Below, piece by piece: positions 1 through 7,467 of a stretch of DNA of 64,000 bases. The position numbers were made by a program, and so were the translations under genes. Source of the stretch: VXPQ01 sp965223485 (lineage in GTDB: Bacteria > Bacteroidota > Rhodothermia > Rhodothermales > VXPQ01); NCBI GenBank assembly GCA_965223485.1, contig OZ244993.1, positions 1,054,001-1,118,000 on the forward strand, read 5' to 3'. The notes beneath the pieces were generated by a model. The model did not search any database. It worked only from the letters and a program-made list of their open reading frames with translations, and was not told where the DNA came from. Positions within the stretch are counted from its first letter, which is position 1, and every line of letters begins with the position of its first letter.

Positions 1-2
1 TC

Positions 3-1058
3 ATCGGTTCGATCGACGAGGACGGCTACCTGCGCCGCCCCCTCGAATCCATCGTGGACGATATTTCCTTCAATGCCGGGTTCACGCCCGCTCTTTCGGA
101 CATCGAGGATATGCTTGGGCGCATCCAGCGCCTGGACCCGATCGGGATAGCCGCCCGCGATCTCCAGGAATGCCTGCTGGTGCAGCTCCGCGCCATGCCT
201 CCCGCCGTAAAGGGCCGCGGCGTAGCGATCCGCATGCTTGCGGAAACGTACAAGGCGTTCACGATGAAGCATTTCGACGCGATCCGGAAGAAGCTGCACG
301 TTACCGGCGAAGAGCTTCGGGAAGCGTTCGATCTGATCCGTCACCGGCTCGATCCGAAACCCGGCGAGGGTCAGTTCTCGCCCCGGCAGAATTACATCAC
401 GCCGGATTTCACGGTGGAAGCTGTTGACGACGAGTTTATCGTCACGCTCAATGGACGCAATGCGCCACCGCTGCACATCTCGCGGCAGTACCGGCAGATG
501 CTTCAGGATATGGTGGCCCGAAAGAAGGAGCGCCCCGGATCATCTTCCGTAGACGCCGCCACGCGCAAGTTTCTCAAGAACAAGTTCGAATCGGCGCGCT
601 GGTTCATCCAGTCCATCAACCAGCGCCGTCATACGATGACCCGGGTGATGCACGCCATCATCCGGTTGCAGGAGGATTTTTTCCGGTACGGGGAAGGGCG
701 CCTGAAACCCATGATTCTGAACGATGTGGCGGAGATCATCGAGATGGATATATCGACTGTCAGCCGGGTGGTCAACGGCAAATACGTGCAAACCCGATTC
801 GGCGTGTACGAACTGAAATATTTCTTTTCCGAGGGAATCCGGAGCGCCGACGGCGAGGATGTGTCCAACAAGGAGATCAAGGCGATCCTTGAAGGGATCG
901 TCGATGGGGAGGACAAGGCGAAGCCCTTGTCCGATCAGCGTCTGGTGGGTTCTCTCGAAGAACGGGGGTTCGGGATCGCCCGCCGGACCGTCACGAAATA
1001 CCGCGAACAACTCGGCATACCCGCTGCGCGCCTGAGGAAGGAGATTGTGGTGGGGTGA
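3..1058 (+). CDS. rpoN: RNA polymerase sigma-54 factor RpoN, C-terminal part (5' end outside window)
   Basis: Sigma-54 directs core RNA polymerase to -24/-12 promoters that need AAA+ activators. The reading frame is open from base 3 and runs into the window edge, so the N-terminal activator-interaction region and the start are missing. What remains is the core-binding region (LDPIGIAARDLQECLL near the edge), the helix-turn-helix segment (DVAEIIEMDISTVSRVV) and, near the end, the RpoN box ARRTVTKYRE that contacts the -24 element. The identity is clear from these three blocks in the expected order. The stop lies 130 bases before the first accessory-island gene, so this marks the chromosomal edge of the island. 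Confidence 0.96.
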   Translation: MGSIDEDGYLRRPLESIVDDISFNAGFTPALSDIEDMLGRIQRLDPIGIAARDLQECLLVQLRAMPPAVKGRGVAIRMLAETYKAFTMKHFDAIRKKLHVTGEELREAFDLIRHRLDPKPGEGQFSPRQNYITPDFTVEAVDDEFIVTLNGRNAPPLHISRQYRQMLQDMVARKKERPGSSSVDAATRKFLKNKFESARWFIQSINQRRHTMTRVMHAIIRLQEDFFRYGEGRLKPMILNDVAEIIEMDISTVSRVVNGKYVQTRFGVYELKYFFSEGIRSADGEDVSNKEIKAILEGIVDGEDKAKPLSDQRLVGSLEERGFGIARRTVTKYREQLGIPAARLRKEIVVG

Positions 1059-1079
1059 TGTGATTGGGGAGCGGGGTTT

Positions 1080-1175
1080 TGCCGGGAACCCGACATAAAC
1101 GATGGTGTACGCCTCAAACTTCCGCTTCTTGACCATCGCCGATGTCCGGGGCGGAAAGAAGGGCGGTTTAAGCCG
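1080..1175 (-). pseudogene. Remnant of a DUF2335-type gene tail plus the head of a following small gene
   Basis: Read on the minus strand, this stretch encodes PPFFPPRTSA overlapping an ATG that opens MVKKRKFEAYTIVYVGFP. The intact operon at 2688-3264 has the same arrangement: the DUF2335 protein ends PFFPPPDSPNGG and overlaps the start MVDKPGP. The DNA around both ATGs is alike (the plus strand reads ACCAT, then TGTCCGGGG and a GGAAGAA-like block). I infer a broken second copy of that gene junction. The similarity is short and read by eye. Confidence 0.4.
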
Positions 1176-1187
1176 GGGAAACTTGAG

Positions 1188-2450
1188 ATGTTTGCAACAC
1201 GCAGCGAGCTGCTGGAGAAAATAAGACTTGGCGAAGACAGCTTCCTTGAACTCAAGGAGATTCGTCTCGCTGGCGAAAAAATCCGCGGACCGGAACAGAA
1301 CGATCTGGCCAATGAACTGGCGGCTTTTGCCAACGGCAGCGGAGGCGTGTTGCTTCTGGGCGTGCACGACAAAACGCGCGAGGTGTCGGGCATTCCGCTT
1401 GATCGGCTTGACGCCGTGGAAGCGCTCGTTCGCCAGGCTTGCGAGGATTCAATCAATCCGCCCTGTGTCGCCACGATCGAGCGAATGTCGTTGCCCGACA
1501 ACGCTGGCGTAGAGCAGCCGGTAATTCGTGTCGAGGTGCCGCGCAGCCTTTTTGTGCATCAAAGCCCGGGAGGGTATTACCGCCGAGTCGGTTCCGCGAA
1601 GCGTCAAATTCCGCCAGACCAATTGGCGCGCCTGTTTCAGCACCGCAGCCAAACCGGACTGATTCGCTTCGACGAATCGCCCGTTTCATGGGCGGGGATG
1701 GAAGACCTGGACGAAAATTTATGGCGGCGATTCGCAACGCCGCTTTCGGACGACGCGCCGGAATATTTCCTGTCCAAACTTGGCATAACCGCGCAAGACG
1801 ATGGCGGCATTTGGCGACCGACCGTTGCCGGTCTGCTCATGGCTTGCCGGAACCCGGAGCAATTCCTGCCAACCGCATTCATTCAGGCTGTCGCGTACAG
1901 TGGAACATCGATTGCGCCCCGCGGAGAATCGCCATACCAGCTTGATGCTCGGGACCTCACCGGTCCACTGGACGAGCAGATCATGGATGCTTGCCATTTC
2001 GTGAGAAAAAACACGCGCGTGGCGGCCAGGAAGAGCGAGATGGGCGGGCGACAAGACTTGCCGCAGTATGACATGGCGGCGATTTTCGAGGCTGTTACCA
2101 ATGCAGTGGCGCATCGGGATTATTCGGTGACAGGGAGCAAGGTTCGCCTTCGGATATTTGAAGATCGCCTGGAGTTGTACACGCCCGGAATGCTGGCGAA
2201 CACCATGACGCCGGAAAGCCTTCCGTTCCGGCAGGCGGCTCGGAACGAGGTCGTTGCCAGTCTGCTGGCGCGTTGCCGGATCGAGCGGGAAGATCTGATC
2301 GACCACCGCATACACATCATGGATAAGCGCGGGGAGGGCGTACCCTTGATTTTGTCTCGTAGCGAAGCGCTGTCCGGCCGACTGCCCGAATACCGCCTGA
2401 TCGGCGAGTCGGAACTCATGTTGACGATTTGGGCCGCGGATGTATCGTGA
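1188..2450 (+). CDS. AlbA_2 (Schlafen-type) and HATPase domain protein
   Basis: The 420-residue protein belongs to the family often labelled RecG-related or putative DNA-binding ATPase. Residues about 5-125 form the AlbA_2 domain (EDSFLELKEIRLAGEKI, then DLANELAAFANGSGGVLLLGV), as in Schlafen-like nucleic-acid-binding proteins. The C-terminal half carries the GHKL ATPase signature AIFEAVTNAVAHRDYSV with its Asn and His, followed by LELYTPGML. Such proteins recur in defence islands and near toxin-antitoxin genes, but no biochemical role can be read here. The gene starts at ATG after a purine-rich stretch and converges with a truncated antitoxin gene that overlaps its last 35 bases. Confidence 0.85.
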   Translation: MFATRSELLEKIRLGEDSFLELKEIRLAGEKIRGPEQNDLANELAAFANGSGGVLLLGVHDKTREVSGIPLDRLDAVEALVRQACEDSINPPCVATIERMSLPDNAGVEQPVIRVEVPRSLFVHQSPGGYYRRVGSAKRQIPPDQLARLFQHRSQTGLIRFDESPVSWAGMEDLDENLWRRFATPLSDDAPEYFLSKLGITAQDDGGIWRPTVAGLLMACRNPEQFLPTAFIQAVAYSGTSIAPRGESPYQLDARDLTGPLDEQIMDACHFVRKNTRVAARKSEMGGRQDLPQYDMAAIFEAVTNAVAHRDYSVTGSKVRLRIFEDRLELYTPGMLANTMTPESLPFRQAARNEVVASLLARCRIEREDLIDHRIHIMDKRGEGVPLILSRSEALSGRLPEYRLIGESELMLTIWAADVS

Positions 2451-2613
2451 ACGCCATGGCGGCGTCGATGTAATCGCGGAGCAGGATCTTGCCGGTACCC
2501 ACTTCTCCCGCAAGAAGGCACTCGATTCCTTCCTTGAGCAGTTCCTCGCCGAATTCCGGATCACGCTTGATGCGCGCCCGGATCGTTTCCTTGACGTCTC
2601 GTGTCAGGGGCAT
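2416..2613 (-). CDS. Truncated antitoxin/transcriptional regulator-like protein
   Basis: The protein starts MPLTRDVKETIRARIKRDP and continues EELLKEGIECLLAGEV and LLRDYIDAAM. This matches the N-terminal half of small (about 90-100 aa) addiction-module regulators whose C-terminal half is a helix-turn-helix. Here only 65 residues exist. After AAMAF the frame reads through sequence complementary to the end of the AlbA_2 gene and stops, so the DNA-binding half is absent. I chose the ATG at 2613 because the family begins MPLTRD; the longer open frame upstream has no similar residues. Two further decayed copies of this head lie at 5834-5916 and 6968-7045. It is probably a non-functional remnant, although it could still be translated. 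Confidence 0.6.
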   Translation of the reverse strand: MPLTRDVKETIRARIKRDPEFGEELLKEGIECLLAGEVGTGKILLRDYIDAAMAFTIHPRPKSST

Positions 2614-2654
2614 GGTTCTGAAGCCTCGTTGGATTTGCGTTGCTTGTATTCTTG
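2573..2654 (-). repeat. Antitoxin-head repeat, copy 1
   Basis: This is about 82 bases covering the first codons (MPLTRD.KETIRAR) and some 40 bases upstream of the antitoxin start. It aligns to copy 2 (5834-5916) with about nine differences and one gap, counted by eye, and more weakly to copy 3 (6968-7045). All three copies point the same way. This copy lies between the AlbA_2 gene and the DUF2335 operon. Confidence 0.85.
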
Positions 2655-2687
2655 GGGGATTATGTGCAAGAGTCGTCGAAGGGCAAC

Positions 2688-2843
2688 CTACTTCTTTGTC
2701 CTGTCCGTGATTTGCCTGGATGGATCGGGTGCAGGGGCCGCGTCGAATATCCACTTGAATGCTTCCTCCGGCGTGCAGTGAATCTTCAATATCAGCGTCT
2801 CCAGGCGACCGTGTTTGGGCTTCGGGCCGGGCTTATCCACCAT
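2688..2843 (-). CDS. Small hypothetical protein downstream of DUF2335 gene
   Basis: The 51-residue protein begins MVDKPGPKPKHGRLETL, contains CTPEEAFKWIFDAAP, and ends in a basic tail. I do not recognise a named family. The short Pro/Lys start followed by a helix and a proline-rich end resembles small basic accessory proteins of mobile regions. Its ATG overlaps the last 11 bases of the DUF2335 gene, which suggests translational coupling. A decayed relative of the same gene junction lies at 1080-1175. The coding call rests on the overlap and the recurrence. Confidence 0.5.
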   Translation of the reverse strand: MVDKPGPKPKHGRLETLILKIHCTPEEAFKWIFDAAPAPDPSRQITDRTKK

Positions 2844-3264
2844 TCGGACTGTCCGGGGGCGGGAAGAAAGGTATCTCTTTTTTGTTTCGTGTAAATCTGG
2901 AAATAATTGCAGGTAAAATGCTGACAAGGAAGAAGCCCAAGCTGTTCCATTCCGCTCCCTGGCTGAACAGAAAAGCCGTTACTCCCAAGCCCAACACGCT
3001 TAATGAAAAGTTGAATATCTGGCCGCGAGAAAACGCGCGAAAAAAAATCCTGTTATTGAAATGTCGTTGTTTTTGCTCTTCTTCAGCCATAACGACAATC
3101 CTTCCCGCCAGCCCGGTATATACTTCTTCGTATCGTGCAAGCATCTCTGGTGGCGGGAGTGGTCCAGCGTGAACATGCCTTTCGTGATGAAGAAGCACTT
3201 GACGATCATTCTCGCCCTGGCCCACTTCCTTGGACTGGTCGGTTGTCGCAGGCTTTTCAGGCAT
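2833..3264 (-). CDS. DUF2335 membrane protein
   Basis: The 143-residue protein matches the DUF2335 pattern. It has an N-terminal block HAGPLPPPEMLARYEEVYTG, a helical AGRIVVMAEEEQKQRH segment, and two hydrophobic segments near the C-terminus (NFSLSVLGLGVTAFLFS and LGFFLVSILPAIISRF). The function of the family is unknown; members are small predicted inner-membrane proteins common in mobile and defence-rich regions. The gene starts 2 bases after the upstream hypothetical gene stops and overlaps the next one, so the three form an operon. The ATG at 3264 is the only reasonable start. Confidence 0.8.
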   Translation of the reverse strand: MPEKPATTDQSKEVGQGENDRQVLLHHERHVHAGPLPPPEMLARYEEVYTGLAGRIVVMAEEEQKQRHFNNRIFFRAFSRGQIFNFSLSVLGLGVTAFLFSQGAEWNSLGFFLVSILPAIISRFTRNKKEIPFFPPPDSPNGG

Positions 3265-3266
3265 AG

Positions 3267-3515
3267 CTATGTCTCCGACTCGGCTTCATGGAAGTCCAGT
3301 ACGGCTTGTTTAGCCTGATCTTCCTTGATGTCCTCTTCTACTTGGGCAAGCACGTTCCGCCAGTCCTGGCCTATAGCCTCCCAGTCACTGGCAAGATGTT
3401 CAGCATCACTTCTGATTATCAGGTGCTTTGCGTATTCATATCCTTCTCCGCACATACTACCTATGCCAGCCCAAAAACCGAGAAGATTATAGGCTCTCTT
3501 CGCTTCCGAATACAT
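3267..3515 (-). CDS. Hypothetical protein, first gene of the DUF2335 operon
   Basis: The 82-residue protein begins MYSEAKRAYNLLGFWAG and ends with a charged helix (DWEAIGQDWRNVLAQVEEDI). No family is recognised. I chose the ATG at 3515, preceded by a GACGG-like site, instead of the upstream start at 3650, because the extra 45 residues are cysteine/tyrosine-rich and look like translated AT-rich promoter DNA. It lies 2 bases from the DUF2335 start. The 3516-3663 stretch upstream is AT-rich and probably carries the promoter. Confidence 0.55.
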   Translation of the reverse strand: MYSEAKRAYNLLGFWAGIGSMCGEGYEYAKHLIIRSDAEHLASDWEAIGQDWRNVLAQVEEDIKEDQAKQAVLDFHEAESET

Positions 3516-3663
3516 GTAATTCCGTCGGGGAAATGGTAAAGATGGAGAATCGAGGCATACACATAGTATACACAATGCAACATATTGTTGCAAGCCATCA
3601 TATTTTTTATAAGTGCCATAAATATAGTAACTTATGCAAATAAACATCAACGATCTGAGCCCC

Positions 3664-3819
3664 TCAGGCGATCAGATCGGCATACCATAGCCGCTTCTGA
3701 TCCATACCGCGCACGATGGCGGCCATTTTTTCCTCTGTATTGAGTGACCGGATATTGTGCTGGGCCCTCGGCATGCCGAAAGCCTCAAGTATTTCCTGTG
3801 CTTCTTCGATCTCAGGCAA
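3664..3819 (-). pseudogene. Chimeric remnant: PstI/BsuBI-like restriction gene start fused to IS1595 transposase end
   Basis: The frame opens with TTG six bases after a strong AAGGAGG and overlaps the methyltransferase stop, the usual position of the restriction gene. The first 22 or so residues (LPEIEEAQEILEAFGMPRAQ) match the N-terminus of BsuBI/PstI-type endonucleases. The frame then switches to EEKMAAIVRGMDQKRLWYADLIA and a stop, the typical C-terminal end of IS1595-family transposases; compare DQMGLIAHSMAGKRLRYADLTA at 19150-19217. The join is near 3750. An IS1595 element apparently entered or recombined into the restriction gene, and all of the endonuclease body is gone. Confidence 0.8.
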
Positions 3820-5470
3820 CGACAGCCTCCTTCAAGTCCGGATGGGTAACCAATTTCAAAACGAGGCTGTCCAGATCTTTCATCGGATCGGTGAGATGCT
3901 TCGCGCGCTGGCCAAGGGCAATGATCGTACGGTGTGCGGGTAGCGGCATGGCGCGCAGTTCGGTGGCGCTCACCTGGGTATTTCCGTTGATTGTGCGAAA
4001 CCAGGTATCAAGCAGTTGGCTGTTGTAGAGCGCCGCCAGCCCCCAGGCTTCGTCCTCGGAGAGTGTGCCACCGGGGCGGTGAACATAGTTGAGATGATTC
4101 TCGAACCCGACCTCGGGAATTGCGAACTTCGCTGCGATGTAGGGAGCCGCCGTCAACCGACGCGCCTCTTCCTTGGCACTGAAGCGGCGCAGGAGAACGT
4201 AATTTCTGTTTGGCACAAGAAGCGTTCTGGCGCCGGTGCGCAGAATATACTCCGGCTTGTGTCGGTCCAGAGGCCATGTGGTCTGCATGGCCCGTATATG
4301 GTTCATCCATAGCAGAGGCACGTGACTCTCCGGCACATTGCCTTCCTTGCCGATGCGTTCCGTTGCCCGAAACGGCACCACGGGTCCTGTGGAGATGTTC
4401 AACCCAAGGCTTCGGAGAGTGCTCGGCCAGGAATCCACCAGGGCCAGCACTTCCTCGTCCGTGTCCCGGGTCGGCAAACGCAGAATCCTGTCCGGGGAAG
4501 CCGGATTGAACACTTTGTTGATCGTAACCTCGCGGCGGTGGGATTCGCCGATATCGCGAACCCCGCGGCTGGATGAAACAATAAGCCGCGCATTACGCCC
4601 GCTCCGATGCCAGCGGTCCTGACGGATGCCGGAGACAATAACGTTTTCCTGCAATACCTCATCCCGGCTGAAGGCGTCTCGTCTCGATCCGAACACATGG
4701 ATTTCCGTCAACCGGATCATGTCGAAGAATACCTGCCGAAACTGCCGGAAGTACGGGCCGGACGTAAAGCTTCGGGGCGTAATGAAGATGAAATCGCCAT
4801 GCTCCCGCAGTAATACGCTACTGACCGCCATGAAAAGAGCGTAGATGTTCGGCTGGCCGTGAACTACCGTGGAAGCGGCCATCGCGCGCGGATCGGCCTT
4901 GCTGATCTTGAAGTAAGGCGGATTCGAGATAACAATGTCGAAGTTTTCGACCTCCGACCGAGAAGGAAAGAGTTGGCCGAGCGTACGCAGCACCTCGGCG
5001 TGCGTCATGACGAAATCGGTTGCCTCAATCCGAATAGCAACCGTCACTCCATAATCATGGCACCAGTCCGCAAGATAGTCGAGGACGGCCCGCAAGGGAG
5101 CAATCAGGCTTTGATCAACTTCATGGGCGACCAGTTCTACCGTATCCGGTTTTGGATCGCGGGAGGCCAACGCCTCCAGAGCTGCGCAACAGAGAATGCC
5201 GGCGCCGGCGGCGGGATCGAGGATACGAAGCCTCGGTCCGCCGGCTGTGATTCTCGCCGCCATAAAATCGGCCACAGGAACCGGCGTGAGATAAAGACCA
5301 TGCGCTTTGCGGTGCTCGTCGGACTTGCTTTCGACGTACCAGGCGCCGACGCGGTCGGCATAGACAGTGGGTCGTTCTCCTTGCCGAGGGGTTGGCATTT
5401 TGGGGCGAGCAGACCGGGGCGCGCTGGTCATGCGCCGCTTTGGTTTTTCTTTTTGAGTCGCCGTTCTCAT
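3812..5470 (-). CDS. Type II adenine-specific DNA methyltransferase (PstI/BsuBI type)
   Basis: The 552-residue N6-adenine methyltransferase of the Eco57I/PstI group has AdoMet motif I LDPAAGAG at about 84-91 and catalytic motif IV NPPY at 183-186, then PNIYALFMAVSSVLLREHGDF and FITPRSFTSGPYF, which follow the catalytic motif in this group. The C-terminal half is the target-recognition region. The partner restriction gene is reduced to a stub (3664-3819), so the enzyme is an orphan methyltransferase. It could still mark the genome against an incoming PstI-like system. The ATG at 5470 is followed by a basic leader before the conserved GLYLTPVPVADFMAARI. Confidence 0.92.
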   Translation of the reverse strand: MRTATQKEKPKRRMTSAPRSARPKMPTPRQGERPTVYADRVGAWYVESKSDEHRKAHGLYLTPVPVADFMAARITAGGPRLRILDPAAGAGILCCAALEALASRDPKPDTVELVAHEVDQSLIAPLRAVLDYLADWCHDYGVTVAIRIEATDFVMTHAEVLRTLGQLFPSRSEVENFDIVISNPPYFKISKADPRAMAASTVVHGQPNIYALFMAVSSVLLREHGDFIFITPRSFTSGPYFRQFRQVFFDMIRLTEIHVFGSRRDAFSRDEVLQENVIVSGIRQDRWHRSGRNARLIVSSSRGVRDIGESHRREVTINKVFNPASPDRILRLPTRDTDEEVLALVDSWPSTLRSLGLNISTGPVVPFRATERIGKEGNVPESHVPLLWMNHIRAMQTTWPLDRHKPEYILRTGARTLLVPNRNYVLLRRFSAKEEARRLTAAPYIAAKFAIPEVGFENHLNYVHRPGGTLSEDEAWGLAALYNSQLLDTWFRTINGNTQVSATELRAMPLPAHRTIIALGQRAKHLTDPMKDLDSLVLKLVTHPDLKEAVVA

Positions 5471-5683
5471 TCGTTCGCACGCTACCGGGTCGATCCTTCC
5501 TGTTAGAAAATAGTCAACCGCGCCAATGGGTTGGCGTTTCTGAGAGAATGACGGATGGCATTACATTTTTTCCGCGTGCAGCGAGGCATGGGTGTGCAGT
5601 GTCGTGGCGACTTGCCTGGGAGGAAGACCGGGCCGCTTGCATAACGAAAGGGGGGATGAAGTGCGCCTTGAACACACCCTTTT

Positions 5684-5759
5684 GAGTAAAAACTATTCCG
5701 AAAAGGAGTAGAAATTACTCCGAAAAGGTATAAAAACTACTCAAAAGGGGTAAAAACGG
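5684..5759. repeat. Tandem dyad repeat, 20-22 bp units
   Basis: There are three and a half head-to-tail units. Unit 1 (5684-5705) and unit 2 (5706-5727) are 22 bp and differ at few positions; unit 3 (5728-5747) is 20 bp; then a partial unit follows. Each unit contains a small inverted repeat, perfect in unit 2 (GAGTA-gaaat-TACTC), followed by CGAAAAG. The array lies between the methyltransferase start and the next cassette, in a stretch with no convincing gene (5471-5736). It could bind a regulator cooperatively or be an iteron-like relic. Confidence 0.8.
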
Positions 5760-5874
5760 GTCGTTGGAGCGAGGCGAGTTTCGCCAGCGTGTTGTCGCCG
5801 CGCACGGCGGCGAGGGCTACCTGCGCCTTGCTACGCGCCCGGATTGTTTCCTTGGTGTCTCGTGTCAGCGGCAT
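5737..5874 (-). pseudogene. Antitoxin head fused to an IS3 OrfA fragment
   Basis: This 45-codon frame begins MPLTRDTKETIRAR, the same head as the gene at 2613, then continues in frame as SKAQVALAAVRGDNTLAKLAS. That is the N-terminal region of an IS3-family OrfA transposase, where KAQVALAA followed by a TLAELA-like block is typical. It stops within the tandem repeat at 5737-5739. It is therefore a double remnant, an antitoxin gene broken by an IS3-like sequence. I see no other IS3 sequence nearby. Confidence 0.65.
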
Positions 5875-5916
5875 GGTTCTCAAGCCTCGTTTTGTTTGCG
5901 TTGCTTGGTATTCTTG
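5834..5916 (-). repeat. Antitoxin-head repeat, copy 2
   Basis: Second copy of the 5' end and upstream region of the antitoxin-like gene, close to 90% identical to copy 1 by eye. It lies between the orphan methyltransferase cassette and the Abi-type gene, in direct orientation with the other two. Confidence 0.85.
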
Positions 5917-5978
5917 CCAGAGGTCGCGGGCGCCTTTTGTCGGCTACCGGCCTCTGAAGTATTCTTGCGGTGTAGGCG

Positions 5979-6899
5979 TCAGGGCAACTCTGAAGACACA
6001 AGTACAATGAAGGCAGCGGAAAGTCCGATCAGGAACCGCGCTTCCGCTTCCGTCGCCTCTGCCACCTGCTCTTGACCGTGCGCGTCTCCGGCGTTTTGCC
6101 TGCGTTCTGCTAGTATCGCGCCGACCTCGTGCAGTTTGTTAGGCAGACCGGCCTTTTGAATAAATGATTTGGCAAGCGATCCAACCCCTTTCCCCTTTAG
6201 ACGCCAGCCCAACTTATTAGCTACTACCTTAATTGATCCCTCTACCGCAGTTGCACATGAGGTAATGCAACCTGAGTAATCTCCTTCTTTATGCCTTTCG
6301 AGTGCTGTACGGAAGGACTTGTTTTGCGCAGCAAATGCCGAATCTGAGAACAGCTCCAACACTGGCGTTATGGCATGGGTCTCGACAGCTGGATCCTGTG
6401 CCAAATACGCCATTGGGTAGTGCGTCACGGTTTTGGTAGCATAATGTTCTTCATTCGTGGTGGAGATAACAAAATCTGTTAACTTGTATGGGCAGTCTTG
6501 AGCCTTGAGCACGAGGTTTATTGCTTGAATTAAATCGTTATCCGTTTGCGCCCATTTATTTTTGAAAGTAAGTTCAAGAAAATCCAGAAATGCTACTGAT
6601 TCAGTTGAAGGGTGTTGTAGATATTCTTGCAGGTAGGGTAAAGGGTAGTATGAGGGGTTGATCCCGAATTCACCTCGGAAATCATTCCAATACGGCACGA
6701 AATCCGGGCGTAATTGAACAAGGTCTTCAATTACGTCGCTCAACCATTTGCGCACATGCTCTTGGTTGGGCAGTTGCCCAAACAATACGAATACAGCTGT
6801 TTTGGCCCCAAGGGATATAGCCTTTGTGTAATCAATGTCCCTGCGTCGCGACGGCGAGTTGAGAATGGAGAAAATTCGGGCAAGGATACTCATATGCAA
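5979..6899 (-). CDS. Abortive-infection C-terminal domain protein
   Basis: The 306-residue protein ends in a region typical of the abortive infection C-terminal domain: ALERHKEGDYSGCITSCATA, VEGSIKVVANKLGW, then LPNKLHEVGAILAERRQNAGDAH and a hydrophobic last helix. The N-terminal 200 residues are an unassigned, mostly helical region. Proteins with this tail are associated with phage resistance; the trigger and target are unknown here. The gene is AT-richer than its neighbours and is bracketed by direct copies 2 and 3 of the antitoxin-head repeat, which suggests arrival as a cassette. The start may be the ATG at 6899 or the one two codons later. Confidence 0.75.
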   Translation of the reverse strand: MHMSILARIFSILNSPSRRRDIDYTKAISLGAKTAVFVLFGQLPNQEHVRKWLSDVIEDLVQLRPDFVPYWNDFRGEFGINPSYYPLPYLQEYLQHPSTESVAFLDFLELTFKNKWAQTDNDLIQAINLVLKAQDCPYKLTDFVISTTNEEHYATKTVTHYPMAYLAQDPAVETHAITPVLELFSDSAFAAQNKSFRTALERHKEGDYSGCITSCATAVEGSIKVVANKLGWRLKGKGVGSLAKSFIQKAGLPNKLHEVGAILAERRQNAGDAHGQEQVAEATEAEARFLIGLSAAFIVLVSSELP

Positions 6900-6967
6900 C
6901 GATGCCTCTCTCGTGCAATGGATTGTCTTGATGTCGGGTTACTTGGGCGTTTGACTTGTACTCGATA

Positions 6968-7045
6968 AGCGCCCGGATTGTTTCCTTGATACCTCACGTC
7001 AGGGACATGGTTCAAGACTCGTTTCAATTGTGATTTATAGGTATT
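6968..7045 (-). repeat. Antitoxin-head repeat, copy 3 (degenerate)
   Basis: On the minus strand this reads ATG TCC CTG ACG TGA followed by GGTATCAAGGAAACAATC, that is MSLT-stop then GIKETIRA. It is clearly the MPLTRD.KETIRAR head with a nonsense mutation. About 35 bases upstream also align to copies 1 and 2 with more differences. It lies between the Abi-type gene and the NACHT gene. Confidence 0.75.
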
Positions 7046-7467
7046 ACAATCCCACCAAGCCCATCTCTCATTTTTTTGGTGAAAGGCAAGAATCATAGAC
7101 AATATGGCCATCAAAGCCAAAAACTTTGACAATGAGGACATTACCTATTGAATGAAAGAAAACTTCTTATTTTACAAGAAATAATCTACATAAACAATTT
7201 AAACAAGAATATGATAAAACGTAATATTGAAGCCATAGCTCCAGATCGTTTTATCCATTCAAATATTTTATTTATCATAATGTTTTTGCTTCTAAAATTA
7301 TTTTAATCAAGAATGTATGTATACATGATACGAAAAAAGATGAAAAAGTCAACTTAAAATGTCATAAACTTACATTTATTTATAAAATATTTTTGATTTT
7401 TATGTAAATTGTCAATCAGATAACAAAAAAATACCTGACTCAAAGTTTAGTTTTGCATATAAGTCTG
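7046..7467. other. AT-rich stretch without a convincing gene
   Basis: From about 7140 to 7450 the DNA is strongly AT-rich, in contrast to the GC-rich neighbours, with long A/T runs and no open frame resembling a protein. A short minus-strand frame (7141 downward, MSSLSKFLALMAILSMIL) has one hydrophobic segment but runs into copy 3 of the antitoxin-head repeat and has no recognisable family. The stretch probably holds the promoter for the leftward Abi gene and the 3' region of the leftward NACHT gene. No hairpin stands out. Confidence 0.6.
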
